This document shows, in pieces, positions 48,511 through 57,323 of a stretch of DNA of 59,813 nt. Origin of the DNA: Pseudomonas nabeulensis (GTDB lineage Bacteria; Pseudomonadota; Gammaproteobacteria; Pseudomonadales; Pseudomonadaceae); the NCBI RefSeq assembly GCF_004682045.1, contig NZ_QUZT01000041.1, positions 1 through 59,813 of the forward strand, read 5' to 3'. The translations under genes were made by a program, and so were the position numbers. How positions within the stretch are numbered: the stretch's first letter is position 1; every line of letters begins with the position of its first letter. The notes under the pieces were generated by a model. The model saw nothing but the letters and a program-made list of their open reading frames with translations, was not told where the DNA came from and ran no database searches.

Positions 48511-49377
48511 ATGACTGACACGCCGAAACCCTTGGATATCGACACCGTGCAGGCCTTCGTACTGGTGGCGGATTTCGCCAGTTTCACCCGCGCCGCCGAA
48601 GCGCTCGATACATCCCAAGCGGCGATCAGTCTCAAACTCAAGCGCCTGGAAGATCGCCTCGGTTATCGCCTGCTGGAACGCACGCCACGCCACGTGCGCC
48701 TATCCCCTCAGGGCGAGCACTTCATCATCGCCGCCCGTGCCCTGCTCAATGCCCACGAACGCGCCCTCGGCGATATGGGCGCCCACGCCCCCCGCCGGCT
48801 GGTCATTGGCATCAGCGACCATGTGGCCGGCCCCGATCTACCGCTTTGGCTCAGCCGCCTCGCCGCCTACGACCCGCTGGTGATTCTTGAAGTACGCATC
48901 GCCTCCTCTCGCGACCTGGTGGCCGCGTTCGACCGCAATGAACTGGACGCGGTGATCGTGCGCAACGAGGGCGACCGGCAAGACGGCGAGGTACTGGCGG
49001 TTGAGCGCTTTGGCTGGTTCGCCGCCCCCACCTGGCAGCACTCACCCGGCGCGCCGCTGCGCATGGCGACCATGGCCGCGCCGTGTGGCGTGCGGCACCT
49101 GGCGACCCGGGCGTTGGATGAAGCGCGTATCGACTGGACCGAAGTGTTTGTCGGCGGCGGTGTGATGGCTGTCGGCGCTGCGGTCAGCGCCGGGCTTGGC
49201 GTCGCCGCCCTCGCCCATCGCGTGGCGCCGGCCGGAGCGGTGGACGTGAGTGAGCAACACGGGTTGCCCCCCTTGCCGGTCAGCGAGGTGATGCTGCACA
49301 GCCGCATCAGCGACGCGCGCTCGCGGGAAACCTTGCGCGCGTTGAGTGCAACGTTTCGGGGTGTGTTGCAACGCTGA
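48511..49377 (+). CDS. LysR-family transcriptional regulator
   Basis: 288 residues. Winged helix at about 8-70 (VQAFVLVADFASFTRAAEALDTSQAAISLKLKRLE), then an effector domain (RRLVIGISDHVAGPDLPLWLSRL). AAGGA lies six bases before the ATG. Probably regulates the divergent DUF4865 gene; the effector is unknown. A REP follows the stop. Confidence 0.87.
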   Translation: MTDTPKPLDIDTVQAFVLVADFASFTRAAEALDTSQAAISLKLKRLEDRLGYRLLERTPRHVRLSPQGEHFIIAARALLNAHERALGDMGAHAPRRLVIGISDHVAGPDLPLWLSRLAAYDPLVILEVRIASSRDLVAAFDRNELDAVIVRNEGDRQDGEVLAVERFGWFAAPTWQHSPGAPLRMATMAAPCGVRHLATRALDEARIDWTEVFVGGGVMAVGAAVSAGLGVAALAHRVAPAGAVDVSEQHGLPPLPVSEVMLHSRISDARSRETLRALSATFRGVLQR

Positions 49378-49414
49378 GTGGGGATAGCCAATTAGCACCT
49401 GTGTTGACTGACAC

Positions 49415-49446
49415 GCCGCCTTCGCGGGCAAGCCCGCTCCCACAGG
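49415..49446. repeat. Single REP element
   Basis: GCCTTCGCGGGCAAGCCCGCTCCCACAGG, with the GCGGGC-AA-GCCCGC hairpin, lies between two convergent LysR genes. Confidence 0.78.
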
Positions 49447-49514
49447 GGATGGGGGTGCACTCAGTTGCCCGGTCTGGCGCAAGCCCCACCTTTGACCGTG
49501 TTCGGCAAACCCTC

Positions 49515-50492
49515 TCAATCAAACCACTCCCGCCGCCCCTCAAAGGTGCTGGTGATCAGCTCGACAATCATCTGTACTGCCTCGCCATGCTGCACCTGGG
49601 CATTCACCGCCAGCCACACCTGGCGCTGCATGCTTTCGGCCAGCAACCCCGGCAAGGCCACCAGGCCGCGGTCGAAGCTGCTCATGTAGTGCGGCAGCAA
49701 ACCGATGCAGGCGCCACAACGGATCATCTCCAGCATCAACGAATAGGCATGCACCTGTACCACCGCTGCCAAACGTTGTTGCACCACTTGGTTCCATGGC
49801 TGCAACGCATCGACCTGGGCATCGGGCTGCCACTGCACCAGCATGTAGTCGTCAAGGTCCTCTACGCTGTCCGGACGCGTGACCAAGCGCGAATAACGCT
49901 TGGCGATATGCGGCAGGTATTCCAGGCGCGCCAGTGAGCGAGGCGGTTCGGTGACAAAGCTTGGGCCGGGCACCGGGCCGTCGCTGTCCGAGAGCCACAG
50001 CACCACGTCGACGTCCACCGCTTGCAAGGACAAATGGCTGTCGAGAGAAATGATCTCCAGGCGCACGCTGGCGTTGCGGCGCAGCAAGGCGATCAGGTCA
50101 CGTCCAAGAATGTCATGCAGGATCGGCTCGGCCACGGCCAGGCGGATCAGCGGCTGCTCCACCACCGGCAGGCGCCGCTCATGGGCCAATGCCACCCACT
50201 GCGCCTGTAGTTGCAGACCGTCACGACTCAGTACCAGGCCGTTGCCCTGGTAGGTAAACAACGAATGCCGCAGGTGTTCTTCCAGTTGCGCCAGGCGCTT
50301 GCGCAACAGCGTTGCCTTGATATTCAAACTGCGCGCCGCCTGCATAAAACAGCCACAGCGCGCACTCACCAGGAAGTAACGCACCACCTCCGGGTCGATT
50401 TCCTGGGCCAGGGCCAGCCAACTGCTGCGCGATTCGCCGGGGGTACGATAGGTGGCGGGCCCGTGGGGGGCAGACGGTTCTTGAAATGCCAT
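49515..50492 (-). CDS. LysR-family regulator at the end of the TonB/TpsB locus
   Basis: 325 residues with an N-terminal extension of about 35 residues before the helix-turn-helix (VRYFLVSARCGCFMQAARSLNIKATLLRKRLAQLEEHL, about 37-75). The effector domain is divergent from typical LysR proteins. GGGAG lies six bases before the ATG. It is on the same strand as, and 51 bases after, the parvulin gene, as in the P. aeruginosa PA0692-PA0701 region where a LysR gene closes the locus. Whether it regulates this locus is not shown. Confidence 0.82.
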   Translation of the reverse strand: MAFQEPSAPHGPATYRTPGESRSSWLALAQEIDPEVVRYFLVSARCGCFMQAARSLNIKATLLRKRLAQLEEHLRHSLFTYQGNGLVLSRDGLQLQAQWVALAHERRLPVVEQPLIRLAVAEPILHDILGRDLIALLRRNASVRLEIISLDSHLSLQAVDVDVVLWLSDSDGPVPGPSFVTEPPRSLARLEYLPHIAKRYSRLVTRPDSVEDLDDYMLVQWQPDAQVDALQPWNQVVQQRLAAVVQVHAYSLMLEMIRCGACIGLLPHYMSSFDRGLVALPGLLAESMQRQVWLAVNAQVQHGEAVQMIVELITSTFEGRREWFD

Positions 50493-50543
50493 GGGAGACT
50501 CCCTGTCTTATGGGTCTGTGCATCCAATGCGGGTTGACGCCGG

Positions 50544-51476
50544 TTACTCCAACACCTTGTTCAACTCGGCGCCGTCGATACTCAAGGTGGCCGTGTTGAG
50601 CATGCCTTCCAGGTAGGCCTTGGCAATCTGCTCCTGACGCTGGGCACGCAAGGCCTGGGTCAGCCGTTCGCGCAGCTCATCAAGGGTGGCAGTGCGCGCC
50701 GGTTGCTGGCCGGTCAGCTTGAGCACATGGAACCCGGCGGCGCTTTGCACCACGTCCGACACTGCGCCCACCTTGAGGCGCGACACCGCACCGCGTACCT
50801 CGGGCACCAGTTGTTGCAGCGGTTGCAGGCCGGAGTCTCCGCCCTGGGCAGCGGTCTGCGAGTCTTGGGAAAACTGCGTGGCCAGGGCGGCAAAATCCCC
50901 TGGCGCGGCCTGGGCCTTGCGACTCAACTCCTGGGCCTGGCGGCGCACCGCTTCAACGCTTTGCGGATCATTCACCGCGAGGAAGATCTGGCTCACGCGG
51001 TACAACGGTGGCGTCACCCATTGGGCTTTACCGCTGTCGTAGGCCTGTTGCAATTCCGCAGCGCTGGGGTAGTCCGCCGGCACCTTGCTCACCGACAGCA
51101 TGTAGTCGCGAAACACGATCTGCTCGGCGGCGGCGCGGGTTTGCTGCTCCACCTCCGGGCGCTGGCGCCAACCCTGTGCGTCGGCCTGTTCCAGCACGGC
51201 CTTTTGCGCCAGGCGCGAACGAATCCAGGTTTCCAGGGCGCCACGGTTACCGCGCAATTGCTCGCGGGTTTCAGCCGGCAAACTCGCCAGCACACTTTTC
51301 AGTTCTGGCAGGTCGATCTGCTGGTTGCCCAGGCGTGCGACGGCCGGTTGCGGATTGCTCACCGGTGCCGGTTGCTGCGCTGCCACCGGGTCGCTGCCCG
51401 GTCGCAGGCTCAAGCCCACCGCCACCACCAGCAAGGCCAGCGCACCGGCGCCGACCATCAAGGTTGGTTTTTTCAC
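50544..51476 (-). CDS. Parvulin-type periplasmic peptidyl-prolyl isomerase
   Basis: 310 residues. An uncleaved or signal-anchor N-terminus (LMVGAGALALLVVAVGLSL), then a SurA-like N-terminal region and a rotamase domain at about 155-255 (RVSQIFLAVND, FAALATQFSQDSQTAAQGGDSGLQ, VSDVVQSAAGFHVLKLTG). The start is GTG overlapping the YbjN stop by four bases (GTGA). Probably assists folding of a secreted or outer-membrane product of the same operon, such as the TpsA adhesin or the porin. Confidence 0.88.
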   Translation of the reverse strand: MKKPTLMVGAGALALLVVAVGLSLRPGSDPVAAQQPAPVSNPQPAVARLGNQQIDLPELKSVLASLPAETREQLRGNRGALETWIRSRLAQKAVLEQADAQGWRQRPEVEQQTRAAAEQIVFRDYMLSVSKVPADYPSAAELQQAYDSGKAQWVTPPLYRVSQIFLAVNDPQSVEAVRRQAQELSRKAQAAPGDFAALATQFSQDSQTAAQGGDSGLQPLQQLVPEVRGAVSRLKVGAVSDVVQSAAGFHVLKLTGQQPARTATLDELRERLTQALRAQRQEQIAKAYLEGMLNTATLSIDGAELNKVLE

Positions 51477-51946
51477 AATACCGGGGCCTCTTCGCTAACC
51501 GGTTCACCTGCCGCCTGAGCCTGCAACTGCGCGGCCTGCTGGCTGTATTCACGCAGGTACACGATGAATTCCTGCAACAGGCGATCCCACAATTCCAACT
51601 GGCTGCGCAGATGGGTGGCGCCCACACCGGCCACCACCACGTCCATTTCCATCAGCAGGAATTCACCCTGCACCGACAACCGCGCAAAGCGGCGCGAGGC
51701 GTTCCACACCTGGGCCAGGCCCTCGGGCAATTCACCCTGGATGCGCAGCGCGCAGCTGTAGGTGAAATCCACATAGCTGCCCTGCTCCGCCGCCGGGTTA
51801 CCGAAGCGCACGGCAAAGCCGATGCCCTGGCTGGCGCTGAGCAACTGCACGACGCCGTTCTGTTCGGTCTGGTTGACTCGGTAACCGGCCTCTTGCAGCA
51901 ACTCGGTCAGGCTCTGGGTGGTGACGCTGGTGATCAATTCGCTCAT
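51473..51946 (-). CDS. YbjN-domain protein, type III chaperone-like fold
   Basis: 157 residues. SLTELLQEAGYRVNQTEQNGVVQLLSAS and a central beta-rich part resemble the YbjN/Tir-chaperone fold, used for binding partner proteins. The second ATG (MSELITS) is preferred because GGA is nine bases upstream, against three for the first. The gene follows the coiled-coil protein by 19 bases and overlaps the isomerase gene. It could be a cytoplasmic chaperone for a secreted protein. Confidence 0.75.
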   Translation of the reverse strand: MSELITSVTTQSLTELLQEAGYRVNQTEQNGVVQLLSASQGIGFAVRFGNPAAEQGSYVDFTYSCALRIQGELPEGLAQVWNASRRFARLSVQGEFLLMEMDVVVAGVGATHLRSQLELWDRLLQEFIVYLREYSQQAAQLQAQAAGEPVSEEAPVL

Positions 51947-51965
51947 GGTCATGCTTCCTTGTCGA

Positions 51966-52592
51966 TCAGTGATTGGCAGTTGCCTGGGGCGCATCAAAAC
52001 GGCTCTTGTACAGATCGTCGCCAAAGCCTTGGGCCAGTTCTTCAAACTTGACCCGCGCGCCGCTGGCGAAGGGCTGGCGAATACTCATCACCTCGGCCAC
52101 GTCGATCTTTTCGTAGGCGCTCAGCAGTTGCTGGGCCACGCCGTACATCTGTTGATTCTTGACTGCGCATTGCTGCACTTGTGTGTCACGTTCGCCGAGT
52201 TGCGCCTGCAAGCGCGCACGCTCGGCTTCCTTGCCCTTGGCCAATACCAGCAGCTCGTCATAGGCCTTCTTGAACTTGCCGATCTGCTCGTTGCTCGCCG
52301 CCACCTGGGCTTGCGCCTGGCTGTGCAGGCTCTGTTGCTGGCCGGCCAGTTGCTCGGCGGTGCCCCGGGCCTTCTCCAGCTCGGCGGTCAGTTGCTTGAT
52401 TTGCGCCTGGGCTTGCTTGGCCTGGTTTTCAGCGGCGATGCGCGCGGCACTGGCCTGGGCCTGTTCGCTTTGCAACGCCTGCAACTGCTGGGTAGTGCTG
52501 CGCAGTTGGGTACGCAGGCGCTCTTCCATGCCTTCGGCGGCAGCGCCGGTGGCGACGAACAACAGCAGCAGCCCGCAGATTCGCGTGTTCAT
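51966..52592 (-). CDS. Periplasmic coiled-coil protein of unknown function
   Basis: 208 residues. Signal peptide ICGLLLLFVATGAAA ends at about residue 19, then a long Gln/Ala/Glu-rich heptad region (about 25-150; QQLQALQSEQAQASAARIAA, KQAQAQIKQLTAELEKA) predicted as coiled coil, and a C-terminal globular tail. AGGGAG lies seven bases before the ATG. It sits in the porin/TonB operon between porin and YbjN genes; a periplasmic spacer or scaffold role is possible but not shown. Confidence 0.8.
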   Translation of the reverse strand: MNTRICGLLLLFVATGAAAEGMEERLRTQLRSTTQQLQALQSEQAQASAARIAAENQAKQAQAQIKQLTAELEKARGTAEQLAGQQQSLHSQAQAQVAASNEQIGKFKKAYDELLVLAKGKEAERARLQAQLGERDTQVQQCAVKNQQMYGVAQQLLSAYEKIDVAEVMSIRQPFASGARVKFEELAQGFGDDLYKSRFDAPQATANH

Positions 52593-52610
52593 GTGGCATC
52601 TCCCTGCGCA

Positions 52611-54311
52611 TCAAAAGCGCGTGTTGAGTTCCAGTTGCATCACATCCACCTCGAACGGCGCGCCATACACTTCGGAAGCGCTCAGCCAACGCGCACTGGC
52701 GTAGATGTTCTTGTCGATGCCGTAGTTGCCGCCGATGAAGTAGCCCTTGGCGTTGGTGCCGCCCAGGTGGAACGACGAGTCGTTGAAACCGTCAGGCAAG
52801 GCATCCGGCTGGATGTATTTGTAGCCGGCCAGCACGTTCCAGTCGCCGCGCTTGCGCATCTCCAGGGCACTGCCGAGGGTGAACGAGACCATCAACGCAT
52901 TGCCGCCACTTTCAAACTGGCCCTGGCTGTTGATGTTGTTGACGATCTCGCCTTCGCTGCGCTTGAGCATCTCGCCTTTGTCGTAGGCCAGGTTGCGGAT
53001 GTAGTTGCCCTGGGTGCGCAGTTTGAAGTCGCCGGGCAGCTCCGAATCCCAGGCCAGGTTGAGATCCAGCACATCGAACTTGGAGGCCAGGCCTACAAAC
53101 TGCGGCTGCGGCGTCAGGCCAGGGGTGGCCGGGTTGGGGGTGATATTGCGCAGCAGGAACACACTGTTGCCCTTTTGCATAAAGGCCAGGCGCGAGCCGT
53201 CGCTGTCGCAACCCGGCGCACCGGCCCACGGCGAGCACGGGCTGGAACGTTGGCCTTCGATATCGTCGAAGTGGTAGTACGCCACGGCGCCCTTGAGGCT
53301 GTTTTCGCGGTTGATCTTCCAGTTCGCACCGATCTGCCCGCCAAACAGCCACTTGGTGTCACTGTCTTCCTTGTCGAAACCGTTGCTGCTGGCCGCGTCC
53401 GAGGTGTACTCCACCGGGAACACACCGAGGGTGCCGAACAGCCCCCACTCGTTGCTCAGGGCGTGGTTGAAGTTGGCGGCGATACCGTCGAAGTTCAGGT
53501 CATTGGAATACAGCATGTCAGTGGAATAGAACGGGTTGGCGAAACGCCCGGCGGTGAGGGTCACGTCCTGGGTAGCCTTCCAGCTCAGGTAGCCCTGGTC
53601 GAGCCAGATGTCTTTCTTGCCAAAGCCCCCGCCCAGGGTCTGGGTGGTGGACACCGGGTTATTGTCAGAGCCGGTGCCGATGCGGATGCCGGCGGTCCAC
53701 TCGGGGGAAATCACTGCTTTCATGCCCAGGCGTGCGCGCAGACGGAACAGGTTTTCGCGGTCCTTGGTGGTGTTGAGCAATGGCGGCAACCTGGTGTTGG
53801 TGTCTTTGTTCACATCGTACGGGCCGCTTTCATTGAGCTTGGCGTAGTCGGTGATTTCATTGCTGTTGTTGCCCGAAAAATAGCGCGACTCGTCACGCAA
53901 GCGAATATCGCCATCAAAGGTCACGCGGGACACCCAGTCCGGAAAGGTATTGGGCTGGGCCCAGTTTTCCTGCTTGGCGGTGGCCATGACTTCGGCCTTC
54001 ACCTGGTCGCGAATCTGGTCGCGCACCGCTTGCGGCACGTACTGCACCCGCACATCGCCGGGCGCTGCGGTGGGGCCTGCGGCAACCACTGGCGCGGCAT
54101 TCGCCTGGCGGGCCTGCTGGGCTTCTTTTTCGGCCTGGGCGATCAGCCCGTTGGCGGTGTCCTGAGTCAAGACACCCTGCTGCACCAACAACCGGATCAG
54201 GTTGATGGTGACGTTTTCCGAGGGCGCGACCGGCGCTGCCGCCGCCTGGCCGACCAGGGTCGCGATGACCATGCCAGCCGCCAGGGTCAGTCGATTCACG
54301 GGGGAAATCAT
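52611..54311 (-). CDS. Putative outer-membrane porin
   Basis: 566 residues. Signal peptide to about Ala-Ala at residue 27. The periplasmic N-terminus (30-110) contains a coiled stretch LLVQQGVLTQDTANGLIAQAEKEAQQAR. The barrel has FDGDIRLRDESRYFSGN, RARLGMKAVISPEWTAGIRIGTGSDNNPVSTTQTLGG and ends in Phe (LELNTRF). It matches the putative porin family of gamma-proteobacteria. Two Cys in SPCSPWAGAPGCDSDG probably form a surface loop disulfide. Start MISPVNRL, with AGGAG ten bases upstream. It is coupled to the TonB/ExbBD genes, suggesting a partner of the energy-driven transporter. Confidence 0.87.
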   Translation of the reverse strand: MISPVNRLTLAAGMVIATLVGQAAAAPVAPSENVTINLIRLLVQQGVLTQDTANGLIAQAEKEAQQARQANAAPVVAAGPTAAPGDVRVQYVPQAVRDQIRDQVKAEVMATAKQENWAQPNTFPDWVSRVTFDGDIRLRDESRYFSGNNSNEITDYAKLNESGPYDVNKDTNTRLPPLLNTTKDRENLFRLRARLGMKAVISPEWTAGIRIGTGSDNNPVSTTQTLGGGFGKKDIWLDQGYLSWKATQDVTLTAGRFANPFYSTDMLYSNDLNFDGIAANFNHALSNEWGLFGTLGVFPVEYTSDAASSNGFDKEDSDTKWLFGGQIGANWKINRENSLKGAVAYYHFDDIEGQRSSPCSPWAGAPGCDSDGSRLAFMQKGNSVFLLRNITPNPATPGLTPQPQFVGLASKFDVLDLNLAWDSELPGDFKLRTQGNYIRNLAYDKGEMLKRSEGEIVNNINSQGQFESGGNALMVSFTLGSALEMRKRGDWNVLAGYKYIQPDALPDGFNDSSFHLGGTNAKGYFIGGNYGIDKNIYASARWLSASEVYGAPFEVDVMQLELNTRF

Positions 54312-54354
54312 GTGTACGCAACTCCTGTAGAAAATTGCCAAAAATAAGGTTCGA

Positions 54355-55059
54355 TCAATCCGGGCGACGGCCCTTGAGGGACAGGCGGACCGGCATGTTT
54401 ACCGAGGCCGGCACCCGCTGCGCGGCATGGGGCGCACGCAGCGCGGCCAACACCTGGGCGTCGGTCTGCGCATCGCCGCTGGACTTGGCCAGTTCTGCCC
54501 GCGTGACCTGGCCATCGGCGCTCAACCACAAGTCCGCCTGCACGGTGTAAGCCTTCTTGCGCAACTCCGGGTCTTCGCGCAGCAGGCGTTGAAACACACC
54601 CGCCAGGTACTGCTTGTAAGTGCCCGCTCCCAGGCCACCACCACCGGAACCGGCCATGCCGCCACCTTTACCGGCACCAATGTTGAAACCGTCATTGCCG
54701 GACTGCGCATCACCGTCGATCTGCATCGGGTTGGCCAAGTCATCGGCGGGTGACGGCGGCGCTTCTTCCGCCGGTTTTACCTCTTCCGGCTCCGGCGTGG
54801 GCACCGGCTCCGGGACTTTCTCCTCGACCTGGGGCTCGGGTTCCTTGGGCTTTTCCGGCGGTGGTGGCGGCGGTGGTGGCAACGGAATGATCGTCGGCAC
54901 CTTCGGCGCTTCGCGGCGTACGCCACTCATGTCATTGGCCCACTGCCACAAAAACCAGGCGGCCAGCGCCCCCAGCAGCAGGCCTGCGCCCCACTTCAAC
55001 GGGCGCAACGGCGGTGTCTTCTTCACGGGCAGTGGCGTAATCGGGATCTGTGCGGTCAT
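54355..55059 (-). CDS. TonB energy-transducer protein
   Basis: 234 residues. Single transmembrane helix at about 25-42 (GAGLLLGALAAWFLWQWA), a Pro-rich periplasmic arm (PTIIPLPPPPPPPPEKP, VPEPVPTPEPEEV), a glycine-rich stretch and a C-terminal TonB domain (about 150-230). Couples the proton-motive force, harnessed by ExbB/ExbD, to an outer-membrane partner. Here the partner may be the porin or the TpsB protein rather than a siderophore receptor. Starts three bases after the exbD stop. Confidence 0.9.
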   Translation of the reverse strand: MTAQIPITPLPVKKTPPLRPLKWGAGLLLGALAAWFLWQWANDMSGVRREAPKVPTIIPLPPPPPPPPEKPKEPEPQVEEKVPEPVPTPEPEEVKPAEEAPPSPADDLANPMQIDGDAQSGNDGFNIGAGKGGGMAGSGGGGLGAGTYKQYLAGVFQRLLREDPELRKKAYTVQADLWLSADGQVTRAELAKSSGDAQTDAQVLAALRAPHAAQRVPASVNMPVRLSLKGRRPD

Positions 55060-55062
55060 GGC

Positions 55063-55488
55063 TCAGCCCTGGCTCGGTTTGCCGGTGACCAGCCCGACCT
55101 GGGACAGCTCCAGCCGTCGCAGCAGGTCGAGCACTTCGATCACCTTCTGGTACTGCACCAACGCGTCACCGCGCACGATCACCGGGAAGTCCGGGTTCAG
55201 CGCTTTTTCGATGCGCAGGCGCTCTTCCAGCTCGCCGAGGGTCACCGGGTAGGCATCCAGGAACACCTGGCCGCCATCGTTGACCGAGATCGCCTTGGTC
55301 TTGGCCTCCGACAGCGACACCGAGGCACTGGCCTTGGGCAAGTGAATCTGGATCCCCGAGACCTGGGCCGTGGCGGTCAGGATGAACATCACCAACACCA
55401 CCATCAGCACGTCCACCAGGGGCGTGATGTTGATGCTGTCGACGGCCGCATCATCGTCATCGTCGTGGGAGGCATTTACGCTAGCCAT
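55063..55488 (-). CDS. exbD: ExbD/TolR biopolymer transport protein
   Basis: 141 residues. A single transmembrane helix (DVLMVVLVMFILTA) contains the proton-path Asp of the family in NITPLVDVLMV, followed by a periplasmic domain. GAGGAG lies seven bases before the ATG. It forms the motor complex with the ExbB-type domain encoded just upstream. Confidence 0.92.
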   Translation of the reverse strand: MASVNASHDDDDDAAVDSINITPLVDVLMVVLVMFILTATAQVSGIQIHLPKASASVSLSEAKTKAISVNDGGQVFLDAYPVTLGELEERLRIEKALNPDFPVIVRGDALVQYQKVIEVLDLLRRLELSQVGLVTGKPSQG

Positions 55489-55499
55489 GGCGATTCTCC

Positions 55500-57299
55500 T
55501 CAGGCCGGAACCGATGCGTGATGCTCGCGACGGTGCGCGGTTTCACTGGACTGGCTCTCGCCGTGCATCTCCGCCAGGCGGGTGATGAATTCGTCGACGA
55601 ACACCCGCATATCGGCGCTGACTTCCTTGTTGCGCGTGATCAGGCGGTTGTAGCCAAACAGCGCCGGGATCGCGACGAACAGGCCCATGGCCGTGGCCAG
55701 CAAGGCCGCCGCCATACCGGGGGCGATGGCATTGATGTTCACGTCACCGGCCATGGCCGTGCCGAGGAACACCACCATGATCCCCAGCACCGTACCGAGC
55801 AGGCCGATATACGGGCCGCCGGCGATGGCGTTGGACAGGGTCGAGAGCTTGGAACTGAGGGCCTGGTTTTCACGGGTGCGCACGCCGTCCATGGAGCAGC
55901 GAATCGCTTCGATGGTCGCGGCTGACACCGACGAGGTGTCGGCGCCCTGGGCGCGGCGGGTGCGGATCTCCTTGACCGCCACCAGGTACAGGCGCCATAG
56001 CGAGGAATGGGTCAGGCGCTCGCTCAGTTGGGCGTCATCGGCATACATCTCCAGACGTGTGCCGATCTGCGCAAAGTGCTCGCGGAACACCTCGTTGGCA
56101 TGGCTGACGCGGCCGACCTGACGGTTCTTGCGCAGCATGATGACCCACGATTGCACCATCATTGCCACCAGCACCAGGATGATTACCCAGGCATCCACCG
56201 GCACGGCATTGAGCAAGAAGCCCAGGCTGCCGAAGCCAAAGCCCGACTGTTCTTCATCCACCCCGTAGGCCACCAGCTTCGACTCGGCGCCCTGTGCAGA
56301 GGCATCGGCCAGCAGCAGCGTGGCCGGGCGTGCCACTTTGGACAGGCGCAGCTCATCCATGGCCCCGGCGAATGGCTGATGCGTGCTGCCCGCGTCCGGC
56401 AGGTCCGCACCCAGCGCCAGTTGCGTAGTGAATGCCGGCATCGCCACGGCGAGGTTGGCGGTTTCGCGACCATTCACATACAGCGTGATTTTTTCACCCT
56501 CGGCGGTAAACGCCAGGTGCTGCCATTGGCCGGGGTTCAGCGGTTGGCTCGATACAGCGCGCTGGCCGTCGATCTCGACAAATGGCGTGCCTTGGTTCAG
56601 CCCCAGCAACAGGCTGTGGGGGCCGTCGCGGCGGGCCAAGACCACTTGTTCGCCGCTGGCCTGGTCCAGACGCAACCAGGCGCTGAAGGTGAACGCGCCA
56701 CCGGCCGCCTGTTGCAGCGACGGGCTGGCCGGCAACATCAGCGGCTGGCCGCTGAACTGCAAGGCGCGGCCGATCACCCCGTCGATGCTCGCGCCGGTGG
56801 CGTTGAGCGCGGTGTTGGCGTAGGCCGTGGTGTCCCGTGGCGGCGTGCCGTTGGCACCGTCAAAGTGATACAGCGCGGTGTAGCTCGGGTCGAACGCCAA
56901 CTGGCCGTTACTGGTGGCCGGGGCTTTCTGGTTGCCGTAGTACATCCACAAGTCCTGGCGCTGGCCGCCCTCGACCTTGGGCACATCCACCCAGATCAAC
57001 GCCATGCCCATCAACGGGTCGAAGCTTTCGATCTGGTGGTTGAACACGGTCTTGTCGTCGGCGCTGACAAAGCGCAGGTCCGCGCCGTCATCCTTCACCC
57101 CGTCAAAGGTGAAATTGCCGGTGTGCAGGCGCACCAGCAGCGCGGTGCGGCCCAGGGCCTGGTTGATCGCCGCGCCTTGGGGGGTCGTGTCGACGCTGAT
57201 CTGCTTGCGGTAGTGCCAGTCGTCTTGCCACCAGGCATGGGCGGTGGCCGGGAGCGTGAAGCCCAGGCAGATCAACAGGCTCAGGAATAGGCGTTGCAT
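55500..57299 (-). CDS. DUF2341/LamG sensor domains fused to ExbB/TolQ proton channel
   Basis: 599 residues. Signal peptide (1-22), then a DUF2341 domain (about 30-130: WHYRKQISVD, MYYGNQKAP), a concanavalin-like LamG domain (about 145-330: AFTFSAWLRLDQASGEQVVLARRDG, HLAFTAEGEKITLYVNG), a transmembrane helix (about 370-395) and a C-terminal MotA/TolQ/ExbB channel (about 440-575: GPYIGLLGTVLGIMVVFLGT, INAIAPGMAAALLATAMGLFVAIPA). The same layout is found in the ExbB-type gene of the P. aeruginosa PA0690-PA0701 region. The outer domains may bind glycans or peptidoglycan. GGAG lies nine bases before the ATG. Confidence 0.87.
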   Translation of the reverse strand: MQRLFLSLLICLGFTLPATAHAWWQDDWHYRKQISVDTTPQGAAINQALGRTALLVRLHTGNFTFDGVKDDGADLRFVSADDKTVFNHQIESFDPLMGMALIWVDVPKVEGGQRQDLWMYYGNQKAPATSNGQLAFDPSYTALYHFDGANGTPPRDTTAYANTALNATGASIDGVIGRALQFSGQPLMLPASPSLQQAAGGAFTFSAWLRLDQASGEQVVLARRDGPHSLLLGLNQGTPFVEIDGQRAVSSQPLNPGQWQHLAFTAEGEKITLYVNGRETANLAVAMPAFTTQLALGADLPDAGSTHQPFAGAMDELRLSKVARPATLLLADASAQGAESKLVAYGVDEEQSGFGFGSLGFLLNAVPVDAWVIILVLVAMMVQSWVIMLRKNRQVGRVSHANEVFREHFAQIGTRLEMYADDAQLSERLTHSSLWRLYLVAVKEIRTRRAQGADTSSVSAATIEAIRCSMDGVRTRENQALSSKLSTLSNAIAGGPYIGLLGTVLGIMVVFLGTAMAGDVNINAIAPGMAAALLATAMGLFVAIPALFGYNRLITRNKEVSADMRVFVDEFITRLAEMHGESQSSETAHRREHHASVPA

Positions 57300-57323
57300 G
57301 GGTGAAGTCTCCGGAAGAAAAAG

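Noticed and set aside
51918..54347. 809-codon + strand frame opposite the coiled-coil protein and porin genes
   Set aside because: It covers two well-supported minus-strand genes with signal peptides and family motifs; the translation is compositionally biased without domains.
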